Shown: positions 44,753 through 53,769, numbered from the stretch's first letter. The stretch is 64,000 nucleotides of DNA from DATKDF01 sp963752045 (GCA_963752045.1 CAVVWN010000014.1:892879-956878), one strand, 5' to 3'. The notes: generated by a model not told the origin, from the letters alone. Program-made: numbers and translations.

Positions 44753-46879
44753 TCACCTTCTTGCGCCAGCTGGTTTGGGCAAGAAGTTTTGCAAGAGCCG
44801 GTACTCCGTCTGCGGCCCGCCACCATCCGATGCGCCCTTTGCAGCGACCGGATCGCCGGCCACGAACGCCACATGACGGCCGTCAGGGTGCACAGCGATG
44901 CCATCGCTGACCAGGGTGCGCAGGCCGATGTTGATCGGATGGGCCGTGCCGCCCTCGATGGGGATCCACCAGAGTGAGCGTGGCTCGGAGGGCGAGGCTC
45001 CAGCGACGTTGGCAATGAGCGCGCGGCTGTCAGGCGTCCATTGCGCACCGCCGCGGGCGGCAATCGCGTTGGCGCGACCGACCCGGAAGACCTCATGCTC
45101 TTGACCGGTCGCGATCTCATGCACTATCAGTGACGACGGCTGCTCGGTTTCCACCAGTATCCATCGTCCATCCGGCGAGCGGACGGACCCGAACTTGTTC
45201 GGACCAGAGGCGTCCCGCTGGAACCGGGCCGCGACCCGCTCGTCTCCCGTCTCAAGATCGCGCTCGACGAACGTCGCCACGCCAGGCGTCGTGCTGTTCT
45301 TGAAGAAGCTACTGAAATACGTCAGGGACCGTCCACCGGCCGAGAACTGCGGAACGTAGTACCCGACAACATCCTCGATGTAGGGCAGCAACAGCTGCAG
45401 TGCCCCGGTCTCCGCGTTGAACAGGTGCACGCCCTCGCGCGAATTGAGGTCGTCCGCCCTGAACGCAAAGGTACGGCCGTCCGGCGACCAGTCGTACGTC
45501 CACTTGTAGCCCAGATTGAGTGGCACCTCCCTCACAACGCCGGAGTCGGCGGAACGAATCGCGATTGCGCCTGGCACCAGGTACGCGAACGACTTCCCGT
45601 CGGCCGACCACCTGGGCGCCCGAGCCTGCGGATTCGCTGCAACCGCGACTGGCGGTTCGATGAGGACGCCCGCGGCCGGATCGACCGCGGCGACGAACAG
45701 CGAGCGGTTCTCCTGGGCCCGTTCGTAGAACAGGGAACCCTGTGCAGTCATGCTCAGGGGATCCCCCCGAAAATCACGCGCCAGCAGGACCGGGTCACCT
45801 GCGCGCCGACCCTGTGTCACGGGAAGGGCCCACAGGTCGGTCGAACCCAGACGGTCGCTGACGAACACGAGATGTCGTCCGTCCGGGCGACCATCCGACC
45901 ACCTGATCGTTGGCGGGTTCGTCGAACACCGCCATCGCTGAACCACCATCGGTCGGCAGCAGAAATAAATCACGTGGCCGCGCGCCAGGCGCTGGTGCGC
46001 GCGTCGTACGCGATGAAGGCGCCGTCAGGCGAGAGTCGGACGTTGTGGGAAAGCGCCAGCGGCGGGTCAAAGCTCTTGAGCACGTGCATCGCGCCGTTCG
46101 CCACGTTCAAAAGCCCGATGTCGTATCCTTCGGCTCGCCTGCCGTTGCCGCGCTCAACCACGCACGACCAGGTGACGCGAGTCCTGTGACCACTCCTTTG
46201 GCACCGTCCACGCACCTTCGAAGACCAACCGCGGCGTCGTTTCTTCAGTCGCCGAGATAGGCAGGACACGCACTCCTGATCTGGTCCGGTCCTTTTCCTG
46301 GGAAGCAAAGGCGATGAACTTGCCATCGCGGGAGATGGCGGACGCATCGACGAACCCTCCGGCTTTGAAGATTTGCGTCAACTGACGGGCCTTGCCGGCT
46401 TCGAGATCGCGGACGGTCAACTCGCGCGTGTTCATGTCGATATAGCTGACGTAACGTCCGTCCGGCGACATCGCCGGACTCGCCGCCATACTGGCGTTGC
46501 CTGGCCAGTTCAGGGATCGGTCGAGCGGGCCATCGTCCTGCGGGTTGAGGGCCGCCAGGCGCTCGGCCGCCACCTTGGCTGCTGGTCCGCCTGAGTAGGT
46601 GGCGACAATACGCTGGTAGATTGCCCGTGACGCTTCCCGATCCCCCTGCCGTTCGTGGATCCCCGCCATTTGGAGCAGCGCCTTCGGCGCGGCCGCATCC
46701 TTCGGGAACTTCGCGACGATGTCCGTGTAGAGCGCGAGCGCGCCGGGCAGGTCGCCGTCCACTTGCTCCTTCTGCATCGCGGCTTTCAGCAGGACGTCCG
46801 GGGACGCCGGCGTCTGGCTCCCGGCCAGCAGGCCGGCTGACAACGCGAGGGCGACGAAGACCGCAACGGTACGTCTCAT
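44753..46879 (-). pseudogene. Secreted TPR/PD40 beta-propeller protein P4, three frameshifts
   Basis: Signal peptide, the same TPR-like start as P3 (LLKAAMQKEQVDGDLPGALA, ...QMAGIHERQGDREASRAIYQ), then propeller blades (MSPDGRYVSYID, ISRDGKFIAFAS, LSPDGAFIAYDA, WSADGKSFAYLV, WSPDGRTFAFRA, RSPDGRWILVET, WTPDSRALIANV, VHPDGRHVAFVA). Frames change near 46150, 45990 and 45905; the final 390 codons are clean. ATG 46879 lies about one base from the expected transcript start. A mosaic: promoter and signal peptide match P5, TPR matches P3. Confidence 0.8.
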
Positions 46880-46886
46880 GCGGCCA

Positions 46887-46940
46887 AGATTATGCCCGTG
46901 GCCGGCTTGACGAATCATGGACCTTCACGGGTTGTGTCAC
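46887..46940 (-). promoter_or_regulatory. P4 promoter: CTGACA-type box and -10
   Basis: On the minus strand GTGACAC (46940-46934), then CGTGAAG, ATGATTC and AGCCGGC at 11-bp steps, 8 bases, then TAATCT (46892-46887) as -10. The start codon begins 8 bases later, so the message should be leaderless. Only the first and third half-sites resemble the consensus well. The segment is a near copy of the P5 promoter. Confidence 0.5.
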
Positions 46941-46996
46941 GGTTTGGCCACGACGAGCAGGCCGACCTGCTCAGTTCGTAGGCCTGGACGGCACAC

Positions 46997-47290
46997 TCAG
47001 GCTGTCAGCGCCTTCACCTTCGGACGGCGTCCACGCGCGCGGAGTGCGTGCCACAAATCCCACTTCGCCTGAAGGTTGAGCCAGATCTGCGCATCCCACC
47101 GAGTCAGTGCCTCGAGCAGCAGTGCGGTATCGGCGCTGACGGCCCGCCGCCCTTTGACAATGGCATTCAGCCGCTGGAAGGGAATGTTCATGCGCTTTGC
47201 CGCTTCAACCTGCGATACGCCCAGAGGCTCGAGAAACTCCTTCAGGAGCATCTCGCCGGGGTGCGTGGGGGGGCGATGGGTCGGCAGCAT
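46997..47290 (-). CDS. higA: HigA-type antitoxin
   Basis: A 97-residue Xre-type helix-turn-helix protein: HPGEMLLKEFLEPLGVSQVE, AAKRMNIPFQRLNAIVKGRR, AVSADTALLLEALTRWDAQI, WLNLQAKWDL. HPGE-L-EFL-P-GVSQ and the W-NLQ-WDL end are HigA signatures. It follows the toxin gene by 11 bp, the toxin-first order typical of HigBA. ATG 47290 is used; the frame extends 10 codons further into the toxin end. Confidence 0.9.
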   Translation of the reverse strand: MLPTHRPPTHPGEMLLKEFLEPLGVSQVEAAKRMNIPFQRLNAIVKGRRAVSADTALLLEALTRWDAQIWLNLQAKWDLWHALRARGRRPKVKALTA

Positions 47291-47301
47291 GGCAACGATC
47301 C

Positions 47302-47592
47302 TCAGTGATAGTCCGTACACCGGACGTTTGTCGCATCATGACCTTCGAAGCGGAAGACGATCCGGTATTGGTCGTTGACGCGAATCGCATGCTGACCGGC
47401 CAATTCGCCCGTCAGCGCGTGAAGCCGGTTACCAGGTGGCACGCGCAGGGCATCCAGCGTCGTGACCGAGTCAATTTGATCCAACTTGCGCCGGACAACC
47501 GGCCACAGTGATACGGGAATCTGCCGAGCGGCCTTGCTGTTGATGCCGTTCCAGATATCCCTGGTCACGTCGTCAGCCAGCGACCGGATCAT
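47302..47592 (-). CDS. higB: HigB-type toxin (RelE/ParE fold)
   Basis: A 96-residue protein: IRSLADDVTRDIWNGINSKA, VVRRKLDQIDSVTTLDALRV, PPGNRLHALTGELAGQHAIR, VNDQYRIVFRFEGHDATNVR. The PPGNRLH-L-G-HAIRVNDQYRIVFRF pattern is the HigB mRNA-interferase family, which cuts mRNA on the ribosome. Length is normal, and no key residue seems missing. Confidence 0.92.
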   Translation of the reverse strand: MIRSLADDVTRDIWNGINSKAARQIPVSLWPVVRRKLDQIDSVTTLDALRVPPGNRLHALTGELAGQHAIRVNDQYRIVFRFEGHDATNVRCTDYH

Positions 47593-47600
47593 CGGACCTC

Positions 47601-47630
47601 AGTGTAGCACACGTCGCGTGCTACGACCAA
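47601..47630 (-). promoter_or_regulatory. HigBA promoter with 21-bp palindromic operator
   Basis: GTAGCAC-7-bp-GTGCTAC (47604-47624) is a perfect inverted repeat. On the minus strand TTGGTC (47630-47625) and TACACT (47606-47601) form a -35/-10 with an 18-bp spacer, so the palindrome fills the space between them. A HigA dimer would block RNA polymerase here. Confidence 0.65.
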
Positions 47631-47843
47631 TCGAGGTTTCGGCGAATCATGAGGTTCGAGCGAGCGGATGACAGAACTCCACGCGCATTCGACGGATACC
47701 GCCGGTTCGTGCCGATGCGGGTTCGCAGGAACACGGCAACCAGGGTCGGGCGCATGGTAACCGAAAGGGGTCGGCGGCCTTGTGATGCTTGAACGACCGA
47801 ACAGCCCTGGTTCTGAAACGAATCGTCCGGACCAGTCAGACCG

Positions 47844-49916
47844 CTACCGGCTGCCAGCCGGCAGCAGGTTCTCCCACATCCAGACCTGGTCGTCGATTCT
47901 CCCGTACCCGACCGTGAGCTGCCGGCCGTCCGGACTGGCGCTGAGGTGCTTGACCCAGCCGTCCACGTCCGCGACCTTTTCCGGTTCTCCACCGGCGACG
48001 GCCACCCGCCAGATGGCGAAGGGCAACACCGTCGTGAAATACACGAACCGACTGTCGTGACCGAACGCGATCTCGCCGTCCAGTTCCAGGAACCCACGCA
48101 CAAGTGTCCGGCGTTCGCCGCCGTCTGCGGGCGCGACTGCGATCGACGGCGCGTCGCCCGCGTTGTCGCCAGGGTTGAACAGCGCCAGCAGACGTCCGTC
48201 CGGCGAGAGGGTCACGGATCGGTGTCGCCCCCGGTCCACGGACCGCTCCGTGCCATCTGAGAGGTCGCGTCTCACGATGCCGCCACCCGTCGGATGTCGC
48301 GGCGGAGCGGGGTAGTAAAAGTACCGGCCGTCGGGCGAAAAGAGTCCGGTGTGACCCTGGGAGAAGAACGTCATCTCTCCGTCTTCGAGGGCGACTCGGT
48401 AGATGCCGTTCCTGCCCGTAGTATCCCGCCCGCGCAAGACGACAGCCGGCTCGTCCGGCTGCCAGGCGAGGCGTTCGGGTCCACCGCCAAGAGGAAGCGG
48501 GTACAGACGCAACTCTCCGGTGCCAACGGTGCGGACCGCCAGGGAGAGATCTCCACCAGACGCCTGGAGGAATGCAATGCGATCTCCGCGGGGCGACCAG
48601 GCGGGATGTGCCCGCGACACGCCCATTTGAGCCGGCAGCAGCGATCTGGGTGCTCCGGCGCCACCATCAGTGACCGGGTCCAGGGTGATGGTCACGATGT
48701 CCGATGAGCCGACGGTCTTGTGTGCCAGGAATCGTCCGTCGCGGGCAAACCCCAGTCCGTACACGTCGCCGACATCGCGTTTGATGACGATGGGTTCGAG
48801 CGAGGGCCGGCCGTCGACGATCGCAACCGCACGCGCGTCGCGCGTGCCGAAGAAGTCGGCCACGTAGAGCAGGTGGCGCCCGTCGGGGAACCAGCCGAGC
48901 AGGACGTCGTTACTCGCGGCCTCGCCCACCAGAAGAGTCACCGGACCTCCGGCGGCCGGGATTAGATAGATGTCCCGCGAGGTAGACGCCTCGTCAGAGG
49001 GCCAGTCGTAGGCGAGGAATCGTCCGTCCGGTGAGAACGTCGCCCGGCGCGGCACATGCACGGTTCCGAAGGTCTTCAGGCTTCGAGTCGATCCGTCGTC
49101 CACCGAGAGCAGCACGAGGTCACTGTGGACGCCGCTCTGGAGCGCCGCTCTTGGAGAGGCGACTCGAACGATGGCGAGTGAGTGCGCGTCGGGTGACCAG
49201 TCGAAGAGCAGAAGCGAGGCCTGGTGCTGATCGCTATATAGGGTTCGCGTCTCTCCGCCGTCGCGGGAGACCGTGCGCACTTCGGAGCGGTCTTCGCGGT
49301 TGTTCCACCAGACGTACGCGATCTGCTGGCCGTCCGGAGACCAGACTGAAGAATGGACGTTGCCCTCCTCCCATCCAGACGATGTTGTGACCAGGCGCGT
49401 CAGGCCTGTCCGAAGGTCCCACACGCCGAGATTGCCCTGGCCCCTGCCCTGCTCCTGGGCGACAAAGGTATCGTCGACAAACGAGATGAACCGCCCATCC
49501 GGCGAGACCGCACCCCCGAGGTCCACGGCGTCGGGTGGAACCGGCATCTCGGTGAACGACGGGCCGCGGGTCCGCTCGCTCAGCGCCACGAGGCGGTCAC
49601 GAGCCGCGGCCGCCACCAGACCGACCTGCGGGTACTTGAGGAGGACCGTCTGGTAGGTCAGTCTTGCCTCCGGACGGCCGAGACGTTCATAACAGCCCGC
49701 CAGGCCGAGGAGGGCCTCGGCCGCCGTGGCCGGACGGCTGGCGCTGGCAGCCGACTCGGCTGCCTGCCGGTACGGCAAGACCGCGGCCGCGCAGTTGCCG
49801 TCCACCTGATCCAGTTGCCGCGCCTGTCGGAGCAGAAGGTCCGGGGAGGAACCAGACTGCGCGACGAGGCCGGCCGACAACGCGAGGGCGACGAAGACCG
49901 CAGCGGTACGTCTCAT
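47844..49916 (-). CDS. Secreted TPR/PD40 beta-propeller protein P5
   Basis: A 690-residue intact protein: signal peptide (ALALSAGLVAQS), TPR-like start (ARQLDQVDGNCAAAVLPYRQ, AEALLGLAGCYERLGRPEAR, LKYPQVGLVAAAARDRLVAL), then blades (VSPDGRFISFVDD, WSPDGQQIAYVW, FSPDGRFLAYDW, WSPRGDRIAFLQ, FSPDGRYFYYPA, LSPDGRLLALFN, ASPDGRQLTVGY). The nearest upstream signalling pair is HK-C/RR-C, but a VapBC pair on the other strand separates them. ATG 49916 sits almost at the transcript start predicted from its -10. Confidence 0.87.
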   Translation of the reverse strand: MRRTAAVFVALALSAGLVAQSGSSPDLLLRQARQLDQVDGNCAAAVLPYRQAAESAASASRPATAAEALLGLAGCYERLGRPEARLTYQTVLLKYPQVGLVAAAARDRLVALSERTRGPSFTEMPVPPDAVDLGGAVSPDGRFISFVDDTFVAQEQGRGQGNLGVWDLRTGLTRLVTTSSGWEEGNVHSSVWSPDGQQIAYVWWNNREDRSEVRTVSRDGGETRTLYSDQHQASLLLFDWSPDAHSLAIVRVASPRAALQSGVHSDLVLLSVDDGSTRSLKTFGTVHVPRRATFSPDGRFLAYDWPSDEASTSRDIYLIPAAGGPVTLLVGEAASNDVLLGWFPDGRHLLYVADFFGTRDARAVAIVDGRPSLEPIVIKRDVGDVYGLGFARDGRFLAHKTVGSSDIVTITLDPVTDGGAGAPRSLLPAQMGVSRAHPAWSPRGDRIAFLQASGGDLSLAVRTVGTGELRLYPLPLGGGPERLAWQPDEPAVVLRGRDTTGRNGIYRVALEDGEMTFFSQGHTGLFSPDGRYFYYPAPPRHPTGGGIVRRDLSDGTERSVDRGRHRSVTLSPDGRLLALFNPGDNAGDAPSIAVAPADGGERRTLVRGFLELDGEIAFGHDSRFVYFTTVLPFAIWRVAVAGGEPEKVADVDGWVKHLSASPDGRQLTVGYGRIDDQVWMWENLLPAGSR

Positions 49917-49923
49917 GCGGCCA

Positions 49924-49977
49924 AGATTACGCCCGTGGCCGGCTTGACGAATCATGGACCTTCACGGGTTGTGTCAC
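49924..49977 (-). promoter_or_regulatory. P5 promoter: CTGACA-type box and -10
   Basis: Minus strand: GTGACAC (49977-49971), three weaker half-sites at 11-bp steps, 8 bases, then TAATCT (49929-49924), then ATG at 49916. The first half-site to -10 distance is 48 bp, the same as in HK-B, HK-E, P4 and P6. Confidence 0.5.
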
Positions 49978-50071
49978 GGTTTGGCCACGACGAGCCGCGA
50001 GCCAGGCAGGCTGGGGTCATCCAGCCGGCCCGGGAGCGGTGGAGTTCTTTCACGCATCTCGCCAGACACCG

Positions 50072-50088
50072 GTTGCAGTTTCTGCAAC
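50072..50088. repeat. 17-bp perfect hairpin GTTGCAG-TTT-CTGCAAC
   Basis: A 7-bp inverted repeat with a 3-bp loop in the non-coding space between P5 and VapBC pair 3 (49978-50184). It could be an operator or a short hairpin; no T-tract follows, so a terminator is unlikely. The rest of this stretch shows no gene. Confidence 0.6.
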
Positions 50089-50184
50089 ACCTAATGCGGC
50101 GGCGCAGGGAATCGTGCCGCAAGAGGCCTGGCATGCGTCTCGCAGCGCGGTTCCCGGACGGGGCTGTCGAGAAGGCCGCAAGTG

Positions 50185-50213
50185 TGTTATCATCATTGCG
50201 TTCGGTGATAACA
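50185..50213 (+). promoter_or_regulatory. Operator palindrome of VapBC pair 3
   Basis: TGTTATCA (50185-50192) and TGATAACA (50206-50213) form a perfect 8-bp inverted repeat with a 13-bp spacer; its last base is the A of the VapB start codon. Antitoxin bound here would cover the start site. No Shine-Dalgarno is visible, so translation may be leaderless. Confidence 0.6.
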
Positions 50214-50437
50214 TGATTCGCACCCAGATCAGCCTCGAGGAAGAGGACTACATGCTGGTCAAACAGGAAGCCGACGTACTCGGCATCTCGGTGGCGGAGT
50301 TCGTTCGGCGCGCCATCCGGCGCCGCCTGCCCCCGCGGGACGGCCCGCCGTGGATGCGGTTTGCCGGGCTTGTGGCCTCAGGCGATCCCAACGCGAGCCG
50401 CACGATCGACGACGTGGTGTATGGCGAGAAAGACTGA
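50213..50437 (+). CDS. Ribbon-helix-helix antitoxin, VapB type (pair 3)
   Basis: A 74-residue protein: MIRTQISLEEEDYMLVKQEA, DVLGISVAEFVRRAIRRRLP (ribbon-helix-helix), then a toxin-binding tail (WMRFAGLVASGDPNASRTID). The toxin gene overlaps its end by 17 bp. Confidence 0.85.
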   Translation: MIRTQISLEEEDYMLVKQEADVLGISVAEFVRRAIRRRLPPRDGPPWMRFAGLVASGDPNASRTIDDVVYGEKD

Positions 50438-50831
50438 AGCCTACGTCGACACGGCGGCACTCATTGCCTTTCTCGATCGTTCGGACACCCACCACGCGCT
50501 CTTCGTGCGGCTGTTCTCCGACCCGCCGCCGCTTGTCACGTCGGCGCTCGTGGTCGCCGAGGGCCACGGCTGGTTCCTGCGCCGCTACGACGGCCACCGT
50601 GCGGTCGAATTCCTGAACTTCATCCACGCGCTCTCGCCGCTCACGGTCGTCGCATTCGATCTGACCGCGCTCACCCAGGCCAGCCGCATCGTCAAGAAGT
50701 TCGCGGACCAGCCGCTGACGCTGGCTGACGCGCACGGCCTGGCGCTCATGCAGCAGCGTCGCACCGCGCAGTGCTGGTCCACAGACCGGCACCTCACGCT
50801 GCAGGGGGCGCCCCTGGTCGTGAGCGAGTAG
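50421..50831 (+). CDS. PIN-domain toxin, VapC type (pair 3)
   Basis: A 136-residue PIN protein: EAYVDTAALIAFLDRSDTHH (Asp), TSALVVAEGHGWFLRRY (Glu), LTLADAHGLALMQQRRTAQC (Asp) and WSTDRHLTLQG (Asp). These are the four acidic residues of VapC RNases. ATG 50421. It is convergent with RR-C. Confidence 0.88.
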   Translation: MARKTEAYVDTAALIAFLDRSDTHHALFVRLFSDPPPLVTSALVVAEGHGWFLRRYDGHRAVEFLNFIHALSPLTVVAFDLTALTQASRIVKKFADQPLTLADAHGLALMQQRRTAQCWSTDRHLTLQGAPLVVSE

Positions 50832-50875
50832 CGCGCGAGCAGGGCTGGCACGGCCAGGGCGGCCCGGCGAAAGGC

Positions 50876-51550
50876 TCACCCATCAAATCGGTACCCGAAT
50901 CCCCGCAGGTTCAGCACGTATTGTGGTCGGGCTGGGTCTGGCTCGATCTTCTTCCTGAGATTTGCCACCTGATTGTCCACGACGCGGTCGGTGACGAACG
51001 TGTCAGGGCCCCAGGCCTCGTCGATGAGCTGCTGGCGGCTGAGCGCGCGGCCGCGATGGCGCACGAGCACCGAGAGCAGCTTGAACTCGAGCGGCGTGAG
51101 ACCGATCGCCGTGCCGGCGCGGCGAACCTCGCGCCGATCGAAATCCACGACGACGTCACCGAACTCGTAGCGGTCCGGCGGCGTGTCACTGACCCGCCTC
51201 AGCACGGCCTTGATGCGCGCACGCAGTTCGCGCGCGCTGTAGGGCTTGGTGACGTAGTCGTCGGCGCCCAGTTCGAAGCCGAGCACCTTCTCGGCTTCCT
51301 GCGTGCGAGCGGTCAGCATGATGACGGGTGTGCGCACGCCGGCACGACGCAGATCCCGGCAGACGTCGAAGCCGTCCTTCTTCGGCAGCGTGACGTCCAG
51401 GAGGATGCCGTCGAATCCCTGCTTCCGGCCAAGCTCGACCGCAGCGTCTCCATCGGCGGCGACCGTCACGTCGTACCCTTCGGCCGAGAGGTCGTCCTCG
51501 AGCGCCATCGCAATCACCGGGTCGTCTTCGACGATGAGGAGGGAAGGCAT
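50876..51550 (-). CDS. OmpR-family response regulator (RR-C)
   Basis: A 224-residue regulator: receiver with Asp52 in ILLDVTLPKKDG and VTKPYSARELRARI; winged helix with LTPLEFKLLSVLVRHRGRAL and TDRVVDNQVANLRKKIEPDP. The recognition helix is almost the same as in RR-D (TERVVDNQITNLRRKIEPNP) and close to RR-B, which predicts shared DNA sites. It follows HK-C by 29 bp. Confidence 0.92.
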   Translation of the reverse strand: MPSLLIVEDDPVIAMALEDDLSAEGYDVTVAADGDAAVELGRKQGFDGILLDVTLPKKDGFDVCRDLRRAGVRTPVIMLTARTQEAEKVLGFELGADDYVTKPYSARELRARIKAVLRRVSDTPPDRYEFGDVVVDFDRREVRRAGTAIGLTPLEFKLLSVLVRHRGRALSRQQLIDEAWGPDTFVTDRVVDNQVANLRKKIEPDPARPQYVLNLRGFGYRFDG

Positions 51551-51571
51551 GTCTGTCTCTCTTGGTGGAGG

Positions 51572-51650
51572 GGCGGGCTTCAGCCCGCCTGGCCAGGGCC
51601 GGCTGAAGCCGGCCGCTCCAGATGTTCCGGGCCGGCTGACGTCGGCCGCT
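51572..51650. repeat. REP-like palindrome cluster at the 3' end of HK-C
   Basis: GGCGGGCT-TC-AGCCCGCC (51572-51589) and GGCCGGCT-GA-AGCCGGCC (51597-51614) are perfect 8-bp-arm palindromes; a third, imperfect unit (GGCCGGCTGACGTCGGCC) lies near 51634-51651. The HK-C stop codon is the centre of the first palindrome. A matching doublet lies at 58741-58785 in HK-D. Confidence 0.8.
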
Positions 51651-53571
51651 CCAGCCTGCGTGTTGCCGGCAACGCAATCGTGAACGTGCTGCCGGCGCCG
51701 GGCTCGCTCGCCACCGAGATGTCGCCGCCAAGCCCGCGGACGATGTCACGCGCGAGGGCGAGTCCAACTCCCGTGCCGCGCACGCCGGACGTCTCGGCCC
51801 CGGCGCCCCGAACGAACCGCTCGAAGATGATCGCGTGCTCGGCCTTCGGTATGCCGGGCCCCGCGTCGCGCACGCGAATCAGGACGCGGCGACCGGCGTC
51901 GCCCGGCTCCACGTCCACGTGTATCGGTGCGGCGGCTGGCGAGTACTTGGCGGCGTTCTCGAGCAGGTTGTTGATCGCCAGCGCAAAGGCCTCGTGGTCG
52001 ATGCTGACGCCCTGTGGTTCGCGTGGAGCCGCCATCGACACGGGATGCCCGGCGGCTGCTGGACTCGCGCGGAAACGCTCGACCGCGTCGGTGACGAGCG
52101 CGTTCGCATCGGCCGCTTCGCGTCGATATCTGGCCGCGCCGGCCTGGATGCGCCCGAAATCCAGTAACTGATCCACGAAGCGTCGCAGCCGCGCGGCCTC
52201 CTGCTCGAGCGCGTCGTAGTATCGCGCGCGCCGGGTGGCGTCCATGTCGGGCCGGCCACGGAGCAGCTCCACCAGGTGACTGATCGACGTGAGCGGCGTC
52301 CGGAACTCGTGCGAGACGGCAGAGACGAACTTCGACTGAAGCTCGGCGGCAGCCAGTTCGCGCCGGACGGCCCTGGCGACGAAGTACGCGGCAGCCATCA
52401 TGACGAACGCCGCAAGCGGCAGGAGGAGCAGTTGCTGACGCCGGCCGGCGAGCGCGGCGATCTCCTCGCCGGGCGCCGTGCTCGCCACCCGAATTGTCCA
52501 GGGCAGCCCGGTATCGGCAGTCGACCGCGTGACCACGGGTTCGGCCAGCGATCCGGCATCCAGCCAGGAACCGCCGTCCATGTCGTCGATCGCCAGTGCC
52601 ACGCGTGCGTCGCTGGTCAACGCGCGCCATCGGTTGGCCAGGAACCGTGGCGTGGCGACAAGGACGGCGAGTCCGGACGTGTCAGGTCGCCAGACCGCCA
52701 GTACGGAACGGTCCCCGATCGTCGCAACGCGCCGGCCGGCCTCAGCCGGCTCATCGGGGGACCGGGTGCGCCAGTCGCTCCAGATCGCCTCGACGGCCGA
52801 GGCGAGCGCGATCGATTCGTCGAAGTCCGGGCCGGGCACACCGGCGTTCTCCTCGGTCAGCGCGTTCTCGAACGTGAGGCGGTCCACGGGCCAACGGCCG
52901 CCGGCGAGGTCTGCCCGGAGGCGCCCGCGCTCGGCCTCGGCAAGTTCAGCGCGCCCGGCCGCCTCGAGCGTCCGGATGCGCGCCTGCGCCGCCACGAGCG
53001 AAGCCGGATCTCCAAATACCCCCACGTCGTCCATGTCGCTCATGGCGGCGTACGCGTCGAGTGCCTGGTCCGGCTTCCCCGAGTTGCGCAGCACACGCGC
53101 GAGCCGCACGAGCGCGCCAGCTCGGACGGCCCGGTCGGGACTTCGCGACAGGCGCTCGTAGGCGGCCTGAGCCCTCGCGCGGTCGCCCCTGTCCTCGGCC
53201 GCCTGCGTCTCGAGCCAGGTGGACGGCGGCGGCTCGACCGGTTCGGGTCGCGCCGGGACGAAGACGAGGGGCGCGCCGCGACGGCCGACGATGCCGTCGG
53301 GTGAAAGGGTGACGGCGACCGCGCCGGCGTCAGGCTCCGGGTTCGCGCTGGCCGGGTCGAGGCTGTCGAGGTCGCGCGCGATGCGGCCGACGAGATCGTC
53401 GGCTGCGCCCGCAAGCCGGTCCGTGAGTTGCTTCTCGGCAAGCTCCCGGTCCTGCGCGACCAGCGTCCAGCCCAGCCACACGAGCCCCGCCGCCGGCACC
53501 AGGGTGACGGCGAGGAACAGAGCCACGAGGTGGCCCGGCCGGGTGAGCCAGGCGGAGCGTGATGCAGGCAC
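51580..53571 (-). CDS. Sensor histidine kinase (HK-C) with TPR-like extracytoplasmic domain
   Basis: A 663-residue kinase: helix 1 about 14-36; sensor with TPR-like repeats (AAEDRGDRARAQAAYERLSR, RAGALVRLARVLRNSGKPDQ, ALDAYAAM); helix 2 about 378-399; His421 in AVSHEFRTPLTSI; N-box LLENAAKYSP; G1 RDAGPGIP; G2 GTGVGLALA. The last about 25 residues are coded by REP-like palindromes and are probably not part of the functional kinase. GTG 53571. Divergent from HK-E, sharing a 208-bp promoter region. Confidence 0.9.
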   Translation of the reverse strand: MPASRSAWLTRPGHLVALFLAVTLVPAAGLVWLGWTLVAQDRELAEKQLTDRLAGAADDLVGRIARDLDSLDPASANPEPDAGAVAVTLSPDGIVGRRGAPLVFVPARPEPVEPPPSTWLETQAAEDRGDRARAQAAYERLSRSPDRAVRAGALVRLARVLRNSGKPDQALDAYAAMSDMDDVGVFGDPASLVAAQARIRTLEAAGRAELAEAERGRLRADLAGGRWPVDRLTFENALTEENAGVPGPDFDESIALASAVEAIWSDWRTRSPDEPAEAGRRVATIGDRSVLAVWRPDTSGLAVLVATPRFLANRWRALTSDARVALAIDDMDGGSWLDAGSLAEPVVTRSTADTGLPWTIRVASTAPGEEIAALAGRRQQLLLLPLAAFVMMAAAYFVARAVRRELAAAELQSKFVSAVSHEFRTPLTSISHLVELLRGRPDMDATRRARYYDALEQEAARLRRFVDQLLDFGRIQAGAARYRREAADANALVTDAVERFRASPAAAGHPVSMAAPREPQGVSIDHEAFALAINNLLENAAKYSPAAAPIHVDVEPGDAGRRVLIRVRDAGPGIPKAEHAIIFERFVRGAGAETSGVRGTGVGLALARDIVRGLGGDISVASEPGAGSTFTIALPATRRLERPTSAGPEHLERPASAGPGQAG

Positions 53572-53586
53572 GGTGGTGACGCGCCT

Positions 53587-53640
53587 ACGCTACCAGCAAA
53601 GTGTCAGGGTTTGTTCACGGCCCGATTCGGCCTGTCGGCT
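53587..53640 (-). promoter_or_regulatory. HK-C promoter: CTGACA-type box and -10
   Basis: Minus strand: GTGAACA (53618-53612) and CTGACAC (53607-53601), 11 bp apart, 8 bases, then TAGCGT (53592-53587) as -10. Two further positions upstream in phase (53640, 53629) are poor matches. The GTG start follows 15 bases after the -10. Confidence 0.55.
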
Positions 53641-53715
53641 GAAGCTCGCAACCGCTCGCGAGGGCCTCAGACGACGGCGCCGGAAGGGCGTCAGGTTTCG
53701 CCGGCCAAGGACCCA

Positions 53716-53769
53716 AAGACACTACCCTGACACTTCGCAGACCGGATGCAGACGGCTCCTGCGTATGAT
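53716..53769 (+). promoter_or_regulatory. HK-E promoter: four half-sites at 11-bp steps, then TATGAT
   Basis: AAGACAC (53716), CTGACAC (53727), CAGACCG (53738), CAGACGG (53749) at exact 11-bp steps, 8 bases, then TATGAT (53764-53769), the best -10 of the set. ATG 53780 follows after 10 bases. Same geometry as HK-B. Confidence 0.65.

Noticed and set aside
44697..44756. A separate CTGACA-type promoter for P3
   Set aside because: P3 overlaps or touches the P4 stop, and no half-sites at 11-bp steps lie upstream; P3 is probably read from the P4 promoter.
47631..47843. Small minus-strand gene between HigB and P5
   Set aside because: A short frame (SNARGVLSSARSNLMIRRNL) exists, but it lacks a start signal and a recognisable family.
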